Assembly: GCA_002367695.1 (NCBI GenBank)
Contig: DFDK01000099.1
Location: 1 to 10,501 of the forward strand
Length of the DNA stretch: 10,501 nucleotides
Reading direction: 5' to 3'
Origin: Acidimicrobium sp. UBA3029
GTDB lineage: Bacteria > Actinomycetota > Acidimicrobiia > Acidimicrobiales > Ilumatobacteraceae
The position numbers and the translations under genes were made by a program. Shown here piece after piece: positions 1 to 6,219 of this stretch (the first letter of the stretch is position 1; every line of letters starts with the position of its first letter). Under the pieces are notes generated by a model. The model ran no database searches. It was given only the letters and a program-made list of their open reading frames with translations, and was not told the origin of the DNA.

Positions 1-657
1 TTATGACTCCAGTGCGGTTGGTTGAATAACAAAAAGTTGTCCGTGAGCGAGCGAGATTGTTGCAGTTGTCGCCACGAGTTCATTGCTCACGCCTCGTGAA
101 GAGTGGGCTTCAAGGGTTTCATCATTGAGCGCCCACTTCAGACCATCGGTGGTGACTCCGAGTGCATCGCCGTGTTGGGCAATGAGGCCAACCACTTCGC
201 CAACTTTGCCATGGATGGTGCACAGGCCTGGTCCACGCAAGAGTTGTATCCGTGCGGTGTCCCACAGCGCTGATACATCGCAGTCTTTGAGTGCTTGGTG
301 TTGCATGGCGCTCAATATGCCAAGTTGATGATCGAGTCGGCCGCCGCCGCCGGTAACAAGCACTATTTGTTGTGATCCGTATGCAACTGCAGCTAGTAGT
401 GCAAGTTCGGTATCTGTCGCATCTTTGTCGTGTGGCAATCGTTGCACTGTCACTCCGTTGGCTGCGGCGGAAATAAGTACAGCCGGGTCAACAGAATCCA
501 TGTCACCAATTACCAAGTTGACGCGCAAACCTAAGTCAATTGCACTGTGTAATCCAGAATCTGCAGCGATCACATAGTCGTAGCGTGGCAAATATTTGGC
601 AACAGACTTGTTGATCGGAGGCCCTCCAATCACCACCACTGCAGTTGTCTCAACCAT
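1..657 (-). CDS. thiN: Thiamine pyrophosphokinase (thiamine diphosphokinase)
   Basis: A complete 218-residue protein of the thiamine pyrophosphokinase family, which transfers pyrophosphate from ATP to thiamine to make the cofactor TPP in the cytoplasm. Visible family marks are an N-terminal glycine-rich strand (IGGPP, 10-14), ADSG at 32-35, the acidic GDMDS at 51-55, the DKDATDTELAL block at 77-86, which is the usual metal/ATP site, and TGGGGRLDHQLG near 102-113. The C-terminal third is the smaller beta-rich thiamine-binding part. Length is typical. The ATG start is supported by a GGGAG ribosome-binding site (665-669) seven bases upstream. That site lies at the 3' end of a TPP riboswitch, so the end product of the enzyme probably represses its translation. 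The stop codon occupies the first three bases of the window, so what follows downstream is unknown. The TPP riboswitch independently supports the assignment. Confidence 0.93.
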   Translation of the reverse strand: MVETTAVVVIGGPPINKSVAKYLPRYDYVIAADSGLHSAIDLGLRVNLVIGDMDSVDPAVLISAAANGVTVQRLPHDKDATDTELALLAAVAYGSQQIVLVTGGGGRLDHQLGILSAMQHQALKDCDVSALWDTARIQLLRGPGLCTIHGKVGEVVGLIAQHGDALGVTTDGLKWALNDETLEAHSSRGVSNELVATTATISLAHGQLFVIQPTALES

Positions 658-662
658 GACTT

Positions 663-750
663 CGCTCCCGCGCTGGCATTATCCAGCAGGTAAGCGGGTC
701 AGTGGCGGCGGCCACCCTCTCAGCCCGCCGATCCAGCGAACTCCCCGTGC
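663..750 (-). promoter_or_regulatory. TPP riboswitch (THI element) in the thiN leader
   Basis: Read on the minus strand, the leader contains the conserved TPP aptamer pieces in order. These are CACGGGGAG (749-741), CTGAGA (723-718, the pyrimidine-sensing loop), GACCCG (700-695), ACCTG (691-687), and CTGG-ATAATG-CCAG (686-673, the P5 hairpin of the pyrophosphate-sensing arm). GGGG can pair with ACCC as P2. GTGGC-CGCC-GCCAC (715-702) forms an optional P3a hairpin directly after CTGAGA. The GGGAG ribosome-binding site of thiN (669-665) follows P5, and its GGG can pair with the CCT of ACCTG as the closing P4 helix. Ligand binding would therefore directly mask the ribosome-binding site, indicating translational repression. 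I see no terminator hairpin with a U-tract. The aptamer assignment rests on nearly exact consensus blocks. The switching mechanism is inference. Confidence 0.93.
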
Positions 751-774
751 GTACGTTTCAAGCGTACACCGCGC

Positions 775-804
775 ATCTTTATGTTGGCTAGTTTGTACGT
801 CTAA
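775..804 (-). promoter_or_regulatory. Weak candidate promoter for the riboswitch-thiN transcript
   Basis: On the minus strand, TTAGAC (804-799) or the overlapping TAGACG could serve as a -35, and TAAAGA (781-776) as a -10, with a 17-base spacer from TTAGAC. The elements start just after the stop codon of the upstream cation transporter gene and end about 25 bases before the riboswitch core, which is the expected place. Matches to the consensus are poor, so this is only a placement guess. Read-through from the transporter gene is the alternative. Confidence 0.25.
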
Positions 805-808
805 TTGT

Positions 809-1717
809 TTAGCGTCGAATGTCTGGTTCGATATAGATCCGAAGTGTGGCATCCACCACGCTTCGTGCTCGAACTTCTGCATCGTCGATGGCCTGGGCGA
901 GCTGTTGCACCGACAGAGTGTCGTTAAATTCAACTTTGGCGGCCAACAGAATCTCTTCTGGTCCAAGGTGCATGGTTCGTAGGTGCACGATGCTACGCAC
1001 GCGTGGATCATCTTGTAGCGCTCGCTCAATGAGCTCTTGCTGTTCGGGAAGCGCGGCTTCACCCATCAATAAACCCTTCATCTCAACTGCGAGCACGGCA
1101 GCAATCACAATAAGTAGAACGCCAATAGCGAGAGAGCCTGCGGCATCCCAACGCGGATCATGTGTGAAGTGAGCAGTGATTACACCGGCAAGTGCAACGA
1201 GTAGTCCAACTTCTGCGCCGACATCTTCAAGTAATACCACAGGAAGTTCGGGCTGTTTTGATGTTTTGATAAATCTCCACCACGACATCGGCTTTGGCTT
1301 GACATGGTTTGCCTCTTTCATTGCAGTTCTCAATGAAAAAGTTTCGAGTGCAATTGCCACAACAAGAATGCCAACTGCGATGCCAAGATTTGTTGCTTCA
1401 TGAGGGTGCAGAAGTTTTTGTATGCCTTCATAAAACGCGAATAAACCACCCATGCTGAATAACACGAGGGCTACAACAAATGACCAGAAATAGCGCTCAC
1501 GGCCAAAACCAAACTGAAACTCGGTATTGGGCGAGCGCTCGGAACGTTTCCCGCCCACAAGCAGTAGCGCTTGGTTGCCGGTATCGGCAGCCGAGTGAAC
1601 TGCCTCAGCCATTAAACCTGCCGAGCCAGTGATGGCTGCGCCTATGAATTTGGATACAGCAATGCCGAGGTTTGCCCCAAAGGCCGCATAGATCGCCCGC
1701 TTGCTACCGTCGTTCAT
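809..1717 (-). CDS. Cation diffusion facilitator (CDF) transporter, ZnT9-like
   Basis: A 302-residue membrane protein of the cation diffusion facilitator family, which exports divalent metals such as zinc in exchange for protons. It shows about six hydrophobic segments followed by a soluble C-terminal domain (about 215-302). Transmembrane helix 2 carries the HSAAD metal-site motif (H41, D45), after the GSAGLMAEAVHS signature. Helix 5 has LLEDVGAEVG (E164, D165) instead of the HxxxD of classical CDF pumps. This LLED form, and the later DAAGSLAIG stretch, resemble the SLC30A9/ZnT9 branch, so the transported ion should not be assumed to be zinc. The ATG start (1715-1717) diverges from the NfuA-like gene, with 57 bases between start codons. 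No good ribosome-binding site is visible. Downstream, 151 bases separate it from thiN, a gap filled by the TPP riboswitch. Family assignment is firm; substrate is not. Confidence 0.88.
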   Translation of the reverse strand: MNDGSKRAIYAAFGANLGIAVSKFIGAAITGSAGLMAEAVHSAADTGNQALLLVGGKRSERSPNTEFQFGFGRERYFWSFVVALVLFSMGGLFAFYEGIQKLLHPHEATNLGIAVGILVVAIALETFSLRTAMKEANHVKPKPMSWWRFIKTSKQPELPVVLLEDVGAEVGLLVALAGVITAHFTHDPRWDAAGSLAIGVLLIVIAAVLAVEMKGLLMGEAALPEQQELIERALQDDPRVRSIVHLRTMHLGPEEILLAAKVEFNDTLSVQQLAQAIDDAEVRARSVVDATLRIYIEPDIRR

Positions 1718-1761
1718 GGCTCAACATTGCCACAGTGGGGTTTGAATAAACAACACGGCGA

Positions 1762-1777
1762 TAGTATTAATCCCGTG
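1762..1777 (+). promoter_or_regulatory. -10 box and leaderless start of the NfuA-like gene
   Basis: TAGTAT (1762-1767) is followed by seven bases and then the GTG at 1775. A -10 element at this distance would place transcription start on the start codon itself, giving a leaderless mRNA, a common arrangement in Actinobacteria. No convincing -35 is seen and no ribosome-binding site precedes the GTG, which supports this reading. The next in-frame ATG (1793) also lacks a ribosome-binding site. Confidence 0.5.
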
Positions 1778-2413
1778 AGCCCCTTTGCCAGCATGACATC
1801 AGAGACCACTGACAAGTCCAATACCATTGTCACGGTCACACCAATCGCGCACATCAAATTGCTCGAGTTGCGTGATGCCGAGACAGAGGGCGAGCAGCTG
1901 GGTCTGCGCCTCGAGATCCTGTCTGAGCCAGGCGAAGACTTTCGCTACGACTTGTCATTCGACTTCTTTACCAAAGCAGCATTTTCTGACGAGGTCCGAA
2001 CGATTGATGGACTCAAGATCATCATTCCTGCCAAAGACATCGATTCGTTTCAAGACGCAGTTATTGACCACTCCGACACTCAGGGATTACTTATTCGTAA
2101 TCCCAACAAACCAAAGTCTCCACAGATCGAAGGTCTCGTCAATGACGATGACGTCTCTGCCGAGATCGAAACAATTGTCGCAGCAGAAGTCAACCCAATG
2201 CTTGCTTCGCACGGAGGTTTTGTCACCTTCGCTGGTCACGACAAAGAGGGCACTGCATACTTCACGATGGGCGGCGGTTGTCACGGCTGTTCAATGAGCC
2301 GCCAGACGATGCTTGAAGGCGTGGGCACAATGGTCTCAGAGAAGATTCCTGCGATCACCAAAGTGCGTGACCTTACCGATCACTCGACTGGCGCCAACCC
2401 CTTTTACTCGTAA
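1775..2413 (+). CDS. nfuA: NfuA-like iron-sulfur cluster carrier protein
   Basis: A 212-residue protein with two parts. The N-terminal half (about 20-115) resembles the degenerate A-type (IscA/HesB-like) scaffold domain, without its usual cysteines. The C-terminal half (about 125-205) is a NifU C-terminal domain with the cluster-ligating CHGC motif (C169, C172) inside GGGCHGCSMS, and ends in the NPFYS tail common in this family. Such proteins carry a 4Fe-4S cluster between two monomers and deliver it to target enzymes in the cytoplasm. I chose GTG 1775 because a -10-like TAGTAT lies seven bases upstream, suggesting a leaderless transcript. ATG 1793 is possible and would give 206 residues. An upstream TTG at 1727 is in frame but lies before the -10 box. 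It converges on the SCP2-like gene, with 18 bases between stop codons. A link to maturation of the nearby SdhB is plausible but inferred. Confidence 0.88.
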   Translation: MSPFASMTSETTDKSNTIVTVTPIAHIKLLELRDAETEGEQLGLRLEILSEPGEDFRYDLSFDFFTKAAFSDEVRTIDGLKIIIPAKDIDSFQDAVIDHSDTQGLLIRNPNKPKSPQIEGLVNDDDVSAEIETIVAAEVNPMLASHGGFVTFAGHDKEGTAYFTMGGGCHGCSMSRQTMLEGVGTMVSEKIPAITKVRDLTDHSTGANPFYS

Positions 2414-2433
2414 GCAATTGCTTGCAAATTTTT
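2412..2433 (+). terminator. Possible weak intrinsic terminator between convergent genes
   Basis: The 12-base perfect palindrome AAGCAATTGCTT (2412-2423) begins inside the stop codon of the NfuA-like gene and is followed by GCAAA and five Ts (2429-2433). The realistic hairpin has only a four-base stem with a four-base loop, so termination would be weak. The T-run already overlaps the stop codon of the convergent gene. Confidence 0.3.
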
Positions 2434-2830
2434 AGTTGTAGTCGGTAGTTTCACGAATCTTGTCAAAGATTGGGTTGAGCGCCGCGAACACGTCACCTGC
2501 ATCAATCAACTTTTGATGGTCTCCAACAAACTTGATGTGACCATTAATGAAAGCTTCTTGTGCATTGAGCACGCCAGTCGCTACCGCAACTGCGGTTTCA
2601 TATGGTTCTGTAAAGCGCACGTCTTCGGGTAATGATTCACCGCTTGCAAGTACGGCCACTCCGTTGCCTACCTGCAAGTGATACACAACATCACCGTGGG
2701 GTGTGCCGGTGACAACCTGCGTCAATCCAACTGAGTGAATTGAAGCCAACTGCTGCAACTCGGTGTCTGTCGCAACGGCATCCGAAACCGCTTGTACCCA
2801 ATCGGCTGACAAGTATCGAAGCTTCGACAC
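2432..2830 (-). CDS. SCP2-like sterol/lipid-binding domain protein
   Basis: A 132-residue soluble protein that looks like a stand-alone SCP2 (sterol carrier protein 2) fold. Members bind lipids or acyl-CoA-like molecules in a hydrophobic pocket, and their bacterial roles are mostly unknown. The N-terminal YLSADWVQAVSDAV is the usual opening of actinobacterial members. The DVVYHLQVGNGVAVLASGE stretch is a strand pair, and the tail with FINGHIKFVGDHQKLIDAGDVFAALNPIFDKI is the typical helix-rich SCP2 end with the GHIKxxGD-type turn. No signal peptide or membrane segment is visible. The GTG start (2828-2830) lies 28 bases after the hppA stop codon on the same strand, so cotranscription with hppA is likely. 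The first ten codons and the start codon are embedded in a 42-base near-perfect palindrome, and no ribosome-binding site is evident, so initiation may depend on this structure. Confidence 0.75.
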   Translation of the reverse strand: MSKLRYLSADWVQAVSDAVATDTELQQLASIHSVGLTQVVTGTPHGDVVYHLQVGNGVAVLASGESLPEDVRFTEPYETAVAVATGVLNAQEAFINGHIKFVGDHQKLIDAGDVFAALNPIFDKIRETTDYN

Positions 2831-2842
2831 GTGTCAGCCGAT
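2801..2842 (-). repeat. 42-bp near-perfect palindrome over the SCP2-like gene start
   Basis: Positions 2801-2842 are self-complementary about a centre at 2821.5. There are 11-base outer arms (ATCGGCTGACA at 2801-2811 against TGTCAGCCGAT at 2832-2842) and an inner perfect 12-base palindrome TCGAAGCTTCGA (2816-2827). Only two of the 21 base pairs fail: 2812/2831, and 2815/2828, which is a G-U wobble in minus-strand RNA. It starts 16 bases after the hppA stop codon and contains the GTG and the first ten codons of the SCP2-like gene. No U-tract follows in the minus direction. It could be an RNA stem that limits translation, a processing or factor-dependent termination site, an operator, or a copy of a dispersed repeat. 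Confidence 0.85.
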
Positions 2843-2858
2843 CTTTACGTTTGAGTAC

Positions 2859-5189
2859 TTAAGCGGCAACCATGCTCACCGACTTGCGTCGCGAGAACAT
2901 GATGGAGATGACGAGAATTACGAGTGCAACACCAGCAATCGAGAGGCGTACACCGTCGTTGTTTTGGTACTTGATGATTGCTGGCAATGTCAACAATGCA
3001 ACAAGGTTCATCACCTTGATCAACGGGTTGAGTGCAGGACCAGCAGTGTCTTTGAATGGATCGCCAACGGTGTCACCGATAACTGCAGCCTTGTGTGCGG
3101 CTGAGCCCTTGCCACCGTGGTGTCCGTCTTCGATGTACTTTTTGGCGTTGTCCCATGCTCCACCTGCGTTGCTCAAGTAGTTGGCCATCAACTGACCAGT
3201 GAGAATAACGCCGGCCAAGAAAGCTCCGAGTGCTGCATAACCAATACCGAAACCAACGATGACTGGTGTGAGTACTGCGAGCAGTGCTGGGGTAGTGAGC
3301 TCACGCAACGACGCCGCGGTGCAGATGTCGATCACTGGGCCGTAGTCAGGTTGCTTAGTGCCGGCCATGATGCCACCGTCAGCAAACTGGCTGCGCACTT
3401 CTTGCACAACAACACCAGCTGTGCGACCAACCGCACGAATTGCGAGTGCCGAGAACATGAACGCAATTGATCCACCGATGAGCAGACCAATAAATGTCTT
3501 CACATCCGAAACGTTGATCTGTGTCTCCGGTGCCTTAAAGATTGCGTCGCCTACGAGTCCAAGCTTCAGTTCACCCGCGATTGTCTCGATGTACGAGGCA
3601 AACAACGCAACTGCGGCGATCACTGCCGAGCCGATTGCGAAGCCTTTGGTCACAGCCTTTGTGGTGTTACCCACTGCATCAAGGCTGACCAAGATCTTGC
3701 CGGTTTCGCCGTGCAACTCGCCAGCCATTTCTGCAATGCCAGCGGCGTTGTCAGATACAGGACCAAACGTGTCTTCCGAAACGATGACGCCAGTTGTTGC
3801 AAGCATTCCCATGCCGCACAGTGCTACGAGATAGAGCGAGAACTGAATGCTTCCGCCACCCATCCAAATAGTTGCGCCAAGCGATATCGCGATGCACAAG
3901 ATTGCGTATACCGATGACTCGAGGCCAGATGCAGTACCTGCAAGAACAACTGTTGCTGGGCCTGTCTCGGTTGATTCTGCAATTTCTTGCACAGGACCAT
4001 ATTCGGTGCCAGTGAAGTATTCGGTGAGACGGCTCAACACTTGAGCAAGAATCAAACCAACAAGCACTGCACCAAACAAACGCAATCCGATGTTTGACAT
4101 GGTTACTTCATTTTCGCCGAACTGAACCGAGCCCACGTCGGGGTTGCCAACGTAATAGAACGAGAGGAAGAACGTACCGATGACGGTGATGATTCCTGCA
4201 GTGAGAAAGCCGCGGTTGATTGGCTTGAGTGCATTTGTCTCGCCTTCTTTGGCACGCACAGCAAATACGCCAGCGATGGATGCAATCACGCCGATGGCGC
4301 GCGCTGCGAGTGGGAAGACCAAGCCAAGGGCTGGATTGAGACCGACTGCATTAAATGCTGCAACACCCAAGATGATCGAGGCAACGAGTGTTACTTCGTA
4401 ACTCTCAAACAAGTCGGCTGCCATGCCTGCACAGTCACCAACGTTGTCACCAACGTTGTCGGCAATTGTTGCTGGGTTGCGCGGATCGTCTTCTGGAATA
4501 CCTGCTTCAACTTTGCCCACCAAGTCGGCGCCTACGTCGGCTGCCTTAGTGAAGATGCCACCACCAACGCGAAGGAACAATGCGAGGAGTGAGCCACCAA
4601 AGCCGAAGCCAATCAACATTGCCGAAGATGTGTTTTGGAACAACGCGATAATTACTGTTGCGCCAAGCAAACCAAGACCGACAGTGAACATGCCTGCAAC
4701 GCCACCGGTACGGAATGCAACTTGTAGTGCATCCTTCATCGATCCACGTTTTGCTGCTGCTGCTGTGCGCACGTTGCCGCGCGTTGCAAGTGTCATGCCG
4801 ACGTAACCGGTGAGACCCGAAGCAACACAACCAAGAATGAATGCAAGTGTGCGATACAAACCGGATTCAACAAATGAAAGTGCCGATCCACCTTCTGGTT
4901 TATCAATTGCTACAGAAGTAAGGAATACGACTGCGCCTACCGGCACAAGGATCATGCCGATGGTGCGGAACTGACGCTTCAAGTACGCCAAGGCGCCAAC
5001 TTGAATCGCGCCAGCGATTTCTTTCATCTTGTCGGTGCCTTCATCTTCTTGAAGCACCTTGATCATGAGATACCAGCCGACAAGCAGAGCCAAAATGGCC
5101 GATGCTCCGGACAGACCGAGAATGAGCCATTCTCCGCCCTTCAAGGTAAATGTTTGCCAGCCGCCTTCGGTTGCAAGTAGTGACGTCAC
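2859..5189 (-). CDS. hppA: K+-insensitive H+-translocating membrane pyrophosphatase
   Basis: A 776-residue integral membrane protein that couples hydrolysis of pyrophosphate to ion pumping across the cytoplasmic membrane. It is full length for the family, with about 16 hydrophobic helices. The catalytic signatures are exact: DVGADLVGKVEAG at 218-230 (PPi and Mg2+ binding), DNVGDNVGDCAGMAADLFE from 244, and the late GDTVGDPFKDTAGPALNPLIK with its acidic site. The subclass-deciding segment reads GNTTKAVTKG with K511 and T514. A lysine here, where K+-dependent enzymes have alanine, marks the K+-independent, proton-pumping class. The start is GTG (5187-5189), with GGAG nine bases upstream (5202-5199). 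The C-terminus ends in a short basic stretch. It is divergent from sdhC (211 bases apart) and probably cotranscribed with the SCP2-like gene, 28 bases downstream. Function is secure; ion specificity is inferred from the motif. Confidence 0.97.
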   Translation of the reverse strand: MTSLLATEGGWQTFTLKGGEWLILGLSGASAILALLVGWYLMIKVLQEDEGTDKMKEIAGAIQVGALAYLKRQFRTIGMILVPVGAVVFLTSVAIDKPEGGSALSFVESGLYRTLAFILGCVASGLTGYVGMTLATRGNVRTAAAAKRGSMKDALQVAFRTGGVAGMFTVGLGLLGATVIIALFQNTSSAMLIGFGFGGSLLALFLRVGGGIFTKAADVGADLVGKVEAGIPEDDPRNPATIADNVGDNVGDCAGMAADLFESYEVTLVASIILGVAAFNAVGLNPALGLVFPLAARAIGVIASIAGVFAVRAKEGETNALKPINRGFLTAGIITVIGTFFLSFYYVGNPDVGSVQFGENEVTMSNIGLRLFGAVLVGLILAQVLSRLTEYFTGTEYGPVQEIAESTETGPATVVLAGTASGLESSVYAILCIAISLGATIWMGGGSIQFSLYLVALCGMGMLATTGVIVSEDTFGPVSDNAAGIAEMAGELHGETGKILVSLDAVGNTTKAVTKGFAIGSAVIAAVALFASYIETIAGELKLGLVGDAIFKAPETQINVSDVKTFIGLLIGGSIAFMFSALAIRAVGRTAGVVVQEVRSQFADGGIMAGTKQPDYGPVIDICTAASLRELTTPALLAVLTPVIVGFGIGYAALGAFLAGVILTGQLMANYLSNAGGAWDNAKKYIEDGHHGGKGSAAHKAAVIGDTVGDPFKDTAGPALNPLIKVMNLVALLTLPAIIKYQNNDGVRLSIAGVALVILVISIMFSRRKSVSMVAA

Positions 5190-5227
5190 GTGTTATATCT
5201 CCGTTATGTGATGCTGTGCTCACCAGG

Positions 5228-5277
5228 TTGGGGGCCACAGTTTTGTACTTTGCAAGTGTAGAGAATTTGACCCCCAA
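5228..5277 (-). promoter_or_regulatory. Long-range inverted repeat in the hppA upstream region
   Basis: TTGGGGG (5228-5234) and CCCCCAA (5271-5277) are perfect seven-base inverted arms separated by 36 bases, upstream of the hppA ribosome-binding site. If transcription starts above 5277 on the minus strand, the arms could close a large leader stem-loop. If not, they may flank the hppA promoter. I could not find a convincing -35/-10 pair for hppA here. Confidence 0.3.
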
Positions 5278-5310
5278 AAAGCGAAATACCCATATCGGGA
5301 TATCACTTTT

Positions 5311-5326
5311 GGCGGTTTAGACCGCC
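5311..5326. promoter_or_regulatory. Palindrome in the divergent hppA/sdhC region, possible operator
   Basis: GGCGGT-TTAG-ACCGCC is a perfect six-base inverted repeat with a four-base centre. No gene ends in this divergent intergenic region, so a terminator role makes little sense. It lies just upstream of the sdhC promoter candidate and about 120 bases above the hppA start, a sensible place for a regulator acting on either or both genes. No protein is known to me to bind this sequence. Confidence 0.4.
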
Positions 5327-5340
5327 CGATTGAGACAATG

Positions 5341-5369
5341 TTCACGCCCCATTTGTGACCATATATATG
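5341..5369 (+). promoter_or_regulatory. Candidate sdhCAB promoter
   Basis: TTCACG (5341-5346) and TATATG (5364-5369), inside the run ATATATATG, are separated by 17 bases. Transcription would start near 5376, ahead of a small hairpin GGGGA-TACCTG-TCCCC (5382-5397) that ends three bases before the GTG at 5401. A second, leaderless option exists: TATTCT (5412-5417) lies seven bases before the ATG at 5425. Confidence 0.4.
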
Positions 5370-5400
5370 AAGAATTCAAGAGGGGATACCTGTCCCCGTC

Positions 5401-6201
5401 GTGGTCACAAGTATTCTGACATCGATGGTTACTTCGCCCACCGTGAATTCCGAGGCTCTTCGACGCGCTCCAGCTACTGGCACAGCATTACAGGCTCGCA
5501 AGAAGCGCCCATTCTTACTTGACCTCTATTCCACTTCTGTCGGCAAAAAGTATGCAATGGCCATTTCGGGTATTGCGATGATGGGTTTCGTGCTGTTCCA
5601 TATGATCGGCAACTTAAAGATGTTTCTGGGCGCTGAGGCCCTCGATCACTATGCCGAGTTCTTGCAAGTGCTGTTGTATCCAATTTTACCCAAGAACGTG
5701 ATGTTGTGGATTTTGCGAGGTGGTTTGATCTCGATGTTGTTGTTGCATCTTCACGCAGCCTGGTCGCTGACTCAACTCAATCGTCATGCTCGACCTGTTA
5801 AATATCAGAGCGCGCGCGACTATCAAGTCGCCAAGTTTGCAAGTCGCACCATGCGTTGGACAGGCATCATTGTGCTCGCGTATTTGGTGTGGCACTTACT
5901 CGATTTCACTTTTGGCACAGTGAATGCAGTGGGTACCGATGGCACTTTTGTGCGCGGTGAGGTGTACAACAATGTTGTGCGCAGTCTCGATCGACCAGTT
6001 GTCGCAGCGTTTTATGTGATCGCAAATATTTTGCTCGGCATTCACTTGTTTCATGGAGCGTGGAGCATTTTTCAGTCACTCGGTTGGAATAACCCGCGCT
6101 TCAATAATTGGCGCCGTGGTTTTGCCACTGGGTTTGCCACCATCATTGTTGTTGGCAACGTTTCGTTTCCGATCGCTGTCATTGCCGGAATTGTTAAATA
6201 G
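5401..6201 (+). CDS. sdhC: Succinate dehydrogenase cytochrome b558 membrane anchor subunit
   Basis: A 266-residue membrane protein of the SdhC b558 family. It anchors the SdhAB catalytic heads, carries haem b and passes electrons to quinone. Five hydrophobic segments are visible after a charged N-terminus. The family hallmark FLLDLYSTSVGKKYAMAISGI leads into helix 1, and candidate haem ligands fall in the helices: H67 (FHMIGNLK), H116/H118 (LHLHAAW), H165 (VWHLLDFTFG) and H215/H218 (IHLFHGAW). There is no separate sdhD, as expected for this single-anchor type. The start is uncertain. GTG 5401 has only a distant GAGGGG upstream. ATG 5425 has a -10-like TATTCT exactly seven bases before it and would give 258 residues by leaderless initiation. 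The sdhA gene begins 18 bases after the stop codon, so the two are one operon. Divergent from hppA. Confidence 0.92.
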   Translation: MVTSILTSMVTSPTVNSEALRRAPATGTALQARKKRPFLLDLYSTSVGKKYAMAISGIAMMGFVLFHMIGNLKMFLGAEALDHYAEFLQVLLYPILPKNVMLWILRGGLISMLLLHLHAAWSLTQLNRHARPVKYQSARDYQVAKFASRTMRWTGIIVLAYLVWHLLDFTFGTVNAVGTDGTFVRGEVYNNVVRSLDRPVVAAFYVIANILLGIHLFHGAWSIFQSLGWNNPRFNNWRRGFATGFATIIVVGNVSFPIAVIAGIVK

Positions 6202-6219
6202 GAGATCACGGTCACGAAC

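Noticed and set aside
679..1062. Other-frame open frames over the riboswitch and the CDF transporter gene
   Set aside because: They overlap the aptamer and a well-supported gene, lack family features, and look like shadows of the real coding frame.
1727..1774. Upstream TTG start for the NfuA-like protein
   Set aside because: It precedes the -10-like box that best explains initiation at GTG 1775, has no ribosome-binding site, and adds residues unlike the family.
2801..2842. Reading the 42-bp palindrome as a standard intrinsic terminator for hppA
   Set aside because: No run of Us follows the stem in the minus direction, and the structure extends ten codons into the next gene.
5181..5192. TGACGTCA overlapping CACGTG at the hppA start
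   Set aside because: These short palindromes resemble eukaryotic factor sites, but they lie in the coding start of a bacterial gene and are expected by chance.
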